Below, piece by piece: positions 61,931-64,000 of a stretch of 64,000 bases of DNA (positions are counted from its first letter, which is position 1; each line of letters opens with the position of its first letter). Made by a program: the position numbers and the translations under genes. The notes beneath the pieces are model-generated. The model ran no database searches. It saw only the letters and a list, made by a program, of their open reading frames with translations, and was not told where the DNA came from. Location: the NCBI GenBank assembly GCA_963729995.1, contig CAVSPF010000003.1, positions 1,364,001 to 1,428,000 of the forward strand. The letters run 5' to 3'. This DNA comes from VRUE01 sp963729995. Its GTDB lineage: Bacteria > Actinomycetota > Thermoleophilia > Solirubrobacterales > 70-9.

Positions 61931-62971
61931 TCAACCATGCGGACAGATCACGGCGCGGCCGTCAAGCGAGCCATGGCGCAAGCGCTCGTAGGCGTCCGCC
62001 ACCTGCTCGAGCGGAAAGCGCTCCACGTGAGCGCGGATCTTGCCGGCGCGGGCCAGATCGAGGACCTCCATCAGCTCGATCGCCGTGCCCCAGTACGGCA
62101 GGGTCAGCTGGCACTCGAACGGCAGCGCACCGAAACCGAACTCAAAGGCGCCACCGGCCAGCCCGACCATTGTCAGGTGACTCTCGAAGCGAACGATCTT
62201 GGAGGCGAGGGCGAGGGTGTCGTCGGCTCCGACGTTGTCGAGCACCAGCTCAGCGCCGAGGCCGCCGGTCAGCTCGCGGATCGCGTCGGCGGCATCCTCG
62301 CCCGGCCTGACGGTCTCTGCCGCACCGACCTCTCGGGCAAGCCGCAGCTTGTCGGCCGAGGTGTCGACGGCGATCACCCGGGCGGGGCTCATGGCGCGCA
62401 GGATCTGCACCGCCATATGGCCGAGGCCACCCACCCCGATCACCACCGCGGTTGAGCCAGGGACCAGCAGGTGCAGCGAGCGCTTGATCGCGTGGTAGGG
62501 AGTCAGTGCGGCGTCGGAGAGGGGCGCAGCGTCGCGCGGATCGAGGTCGCCGAGCGGCAGCAGCAGCCGCGCGCTTGGGACGAGCATGTACTCGGCCATG
62601 CCGCCGTCGAGACCGAGGCCACCACCGAAGGCGCCGATCTCTTCCTGCCGCTCGCAGTAATTCTCCGCCGAGCGGCGACAGGCACGGCAGCGCCCGCAGC
62701 CCCAGGGGCCGTAGACGGCGACCGGCTCGCCCTCCTCGATGCCCTCGACACCGGCGCCAAGCGCCTCGACCCAGCCGGCGTTCTCGTGACCGAGCGTGAA
62801 CGGCAGGTCGAAGTCCATCTGGCCCTCGGGCCACTCCATCATGTGGAGGTCGGAATGGCAGACGCCGGCGCCGCCAACCTTGACCAGGACCTGGCCGGGG
62901 CCCGGCTCCGGCACGGCCACCTCACGCAGCTCCGGGAGCGTCTGCCATGCGGTCAGCTGGTAGGCCTTCAT
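61931..62971 (-). CDS. Zinc-dependent alcohol dehydrogenase
   Basis: 346 residues, MDR family: GVCHSDLHMMEWP (catalytic zinc Cys), LGHENAGWVEALG, WGCGRCRACRRSAENYC (four structural zinc Cys) and AVVIGVGGLGHMAVQILRAM (NAD site). An AdhP/AdhT type enzyme. Next to a TetR-like operator. Confidence 0.95.
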   Translation of the reverse strand: MKAYQLTAWQTLPELREVAVPEPGPGQVLVKVGGAGVCHSDLHMMEWPEGQMDFDLPFTLGHENAGWVEALGAGVEGIEEGEPVAVYGPWGCGRCRACRRSAENYCERQEEIGAFGGGLGLDGGMAEYMLVPSARLLLPLGDLDPRDAAPLSDAALTPYHAIKRSLHLLVPGSTAVVIGVGGLGHMAVQILRAMSPARVIAVDTSADKLRLAREVGAAETVRPGEDAADAIRELTGGLGAELVLDNVGADDTLALASKIVRFESHLTMVGLAGGAFEFGFGALPFECQLTLPYWGTAIELMEVLDLARAGKIRAHVERFPLEQVADAYERLRHGSLDGRAVICPHG

Positions 62972-63010
62972 CGATCGCCTTCCTTGCGCGTCCGTACCGG
63001 TGAGTGAGAG

Positions 63011-63024
63011 TGAGTGATCACTCA
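63011..63024. promoter_or_regulatory. TetR-type palindrome between adh and the ATPase
   Basis: TGAGTGATCACTCA, a perfect 14-base palindrome, 40 bases upstream of adh and with TGAGTGAGAG just to its left. TetR-family repressors bind such sites. Confidence 0.6.
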
Positions 63025-63150
63025 GAGCCTAAGCGCACAGCGGCGCCCTGACTTCCGTAGAAGACCCTGATGCGAAGCGACGTAGGCGCATCTAGATTGC
63101 CGTCAGATGCGAGGGCGCGGATCCCAGCGGCTTGGGGAGCCAAGGAGGCT

Positions 63151-64000
63151 TTGATCGCTACCGAGTCGACACCGGACCCGAACGAGCGGATCGACCTGCT
63201 GCTGCGCGACCTGCGGGCCTCGCGCAGCGGCCTCTCCGAGCGTGAGGCGGCGCGTCGACTGCTCGCCCTGGGGCCGAACGAGCTGCTCCGCCGCGGCGGC
63301 CGCCGCTGGCCGCGCGAGCTGGCGCGCCAGTTCACCCACCCGCTGGCGCTGCTGCTCTGGGCGGCCGCCGGCCTCGCCGCGATCGCCGGGATCGCGGCGG
63401 TGGCGATCGCCATCGTCGTGGTCATCTTCGTCAACGCGATCTTCGCCTTCGCCCAGGAGCAGCAGGCCGAGCGCGCCGTCGAGGCGCTGCGGGAGTACCT
63501 GCCGGCGCGCGCCGCCGTGCTGCGAGACGGCGAGGCGCGGGAGATCGAAGCCGCCCGGCTGGTCCCGGGCGACGTCCTGCTGATCGCGGAGGGCGACCGC
63601 ATCTCCGCCGACGCGCGGCTGATCGAGGGCGCCGTCGAGGTCGACATGTCGACACTGTCCGGCGAGTCGGTGACGGCGACCCGCTCGGCCGACCGGGTCG
63701 AGACCTCCGGCCGGCCGCTGATCCAGTCGCGCGACCTGGTCTTCAGCGGCACGAGCTGCACCGGGGGCGAGGCGCGGGCGCTGGTCTTCGCCACCGGGAT
63801 GCGGACCGAGCTGGGCCGGATCGCCGCCCTCTCCGAGCTGGCCGAGCCCGAAGCAAGCCCCCTGGAGCGGCAGGTGCGCCGCGTCGCCTGGCTGATCGCA
63901 GCGATCGCGCTCGCCTGCGGCATCGCCTTCGTGCCGCTGGCGACCTTCGCGGCGGGGCTCCCGATCCACGACGCGGTCGTCTTCGCGATCGGACTGATCG
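63151..64000 (+). CDS. P2-type cation ATPase, partial (3' end outside window)
   Basis: From TTG 63151, 283 codons to the window edge. ASRSGLSEREAARRLLALGP is the cation-ATPase N-terminal domain; VNAIFAFAQEQQAERAVEAL follows the first helices; ARLVPGDVLLIAEGDRISAD and DMSTLSGESVTATRS are the actuator domain with TGES-type loop (SGES here). The phosphorylation site lies beyond the window. AAGGAGG is only two bases before the TTG, so a nearby start is possible. Similar to CtpF of the DosR regulon. Confidence 0.85.
   Translation, partial: MIATESTPDPNERIDLLLRDLRASRSGLSEREAARRLLALGPNELLRRGGRRWPRELARQFTHPLALLLWAAAGLAAIAGIAAVAIAIVVVIFVNAIFAFAQEQQAERAVEALREYLPARAAVLRDGEAREIEAARLVPGDVLLIAEGDRISADARLIEGAVEVDMSTLSGESVTATRSADRVETSGRPLIQSRDLVFSGTSCTGGEARALVFATGMRTELGRIAALSELAEPEASPLERQVRRVAWLIAAIALACGIAFVPLATFAAGLPIHDAVVFAIGLI

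Overview
The window is chromosomal DNA of a very GC-rich actinobacterium. Third codon positions are almost all G or C, and GTG and TTG starts are common. The gene mix (type IV pilus genes, a C-terminal beta-sandwich tail rich in GKxKKKLKK-type sequence, DUF6328, many paired alarmone and c-di-GMP proteins) suggests class Thermoleophilia, near Solirubrobacterales. That placement is inferred from style, not from a marker gene. No rRNA, tRNA or CRISPR array was found.

Region 1 (1-16048, minus strand) is a type IV pilus locus. In transcription order it runs: GAF/degenerate-GGDEF protein, MshEN-coiled-coil protein, PilT2, thioredoxin-fold membrane protein, PilB, PilT1, PilC, then an inserted block of two VapBC pairs and a Fic protein, then two PilA-type pilins and PilV-, PilW- and PilX-like minor pilins (the last cut by the window edge). 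The pilin operon is preceded by a clear class I cyclic-di-GMP riboswitch. A short diverged copy of the 3' end of pilC lies beside the toxin block. Region 2 (16043-30564) holds a PgaC-like glycosyltransferase, a GGDEF-EAL protein, a Flp/TadE-type secreted protein, a PASTA remnant, an AbiEi/DUF559 protein, the proton-translocating transhydrogenase pntA1-pntA2-pntB, an F420-type oxidoreductase, a CtpE-like P-type ATPase and an HD-GYP protein. At least six separate elements read, make or break cyclic di-GMP, so pili and polysaccharide are probably controlled together by this messenger.

Region 3 (30591-52566) is mixed metabolism: a thiolase/enoyl-CoA hydratase operon split by an intact IS630-family element, an ECF sigma/anti-sigma pair, two lipoproteins, an acyltransferase, a PAS protein and a metallo-hydrolase, a SpoT-like HD protein, an MTA phosphorylase and MTA/SAH-type deaminase pair, a permease behind a CsoR-like operator, a MarR/MFS pair, acetyl-CoA synthetase, an NlpC/P60-type wall hydrolase, a cupredoxin and a TrmH-type methyltransferase.

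Region 4 (52586-64000) resembles a dormancy or hypoxia regulon: NADH/sulfide-type flavoprotein, VTT-like membrane protein, M50-CBS protease, dienelactone-hydrolase-like protein, Hsp20, tandem universal stress protein, PEP synthase, TreT-like glycosyltransferase, zinc alcohol dehydrogenase and the start of a P2-type cation ATPase. Three of its promoters share a 19-bp box followed by a TANNNT -10 element. The set mirrors the mycobacterial DosR regulon in content, which makes it the best candidate for a co-regulated stress system here, alongside the pilus/c-di-GMP locus.
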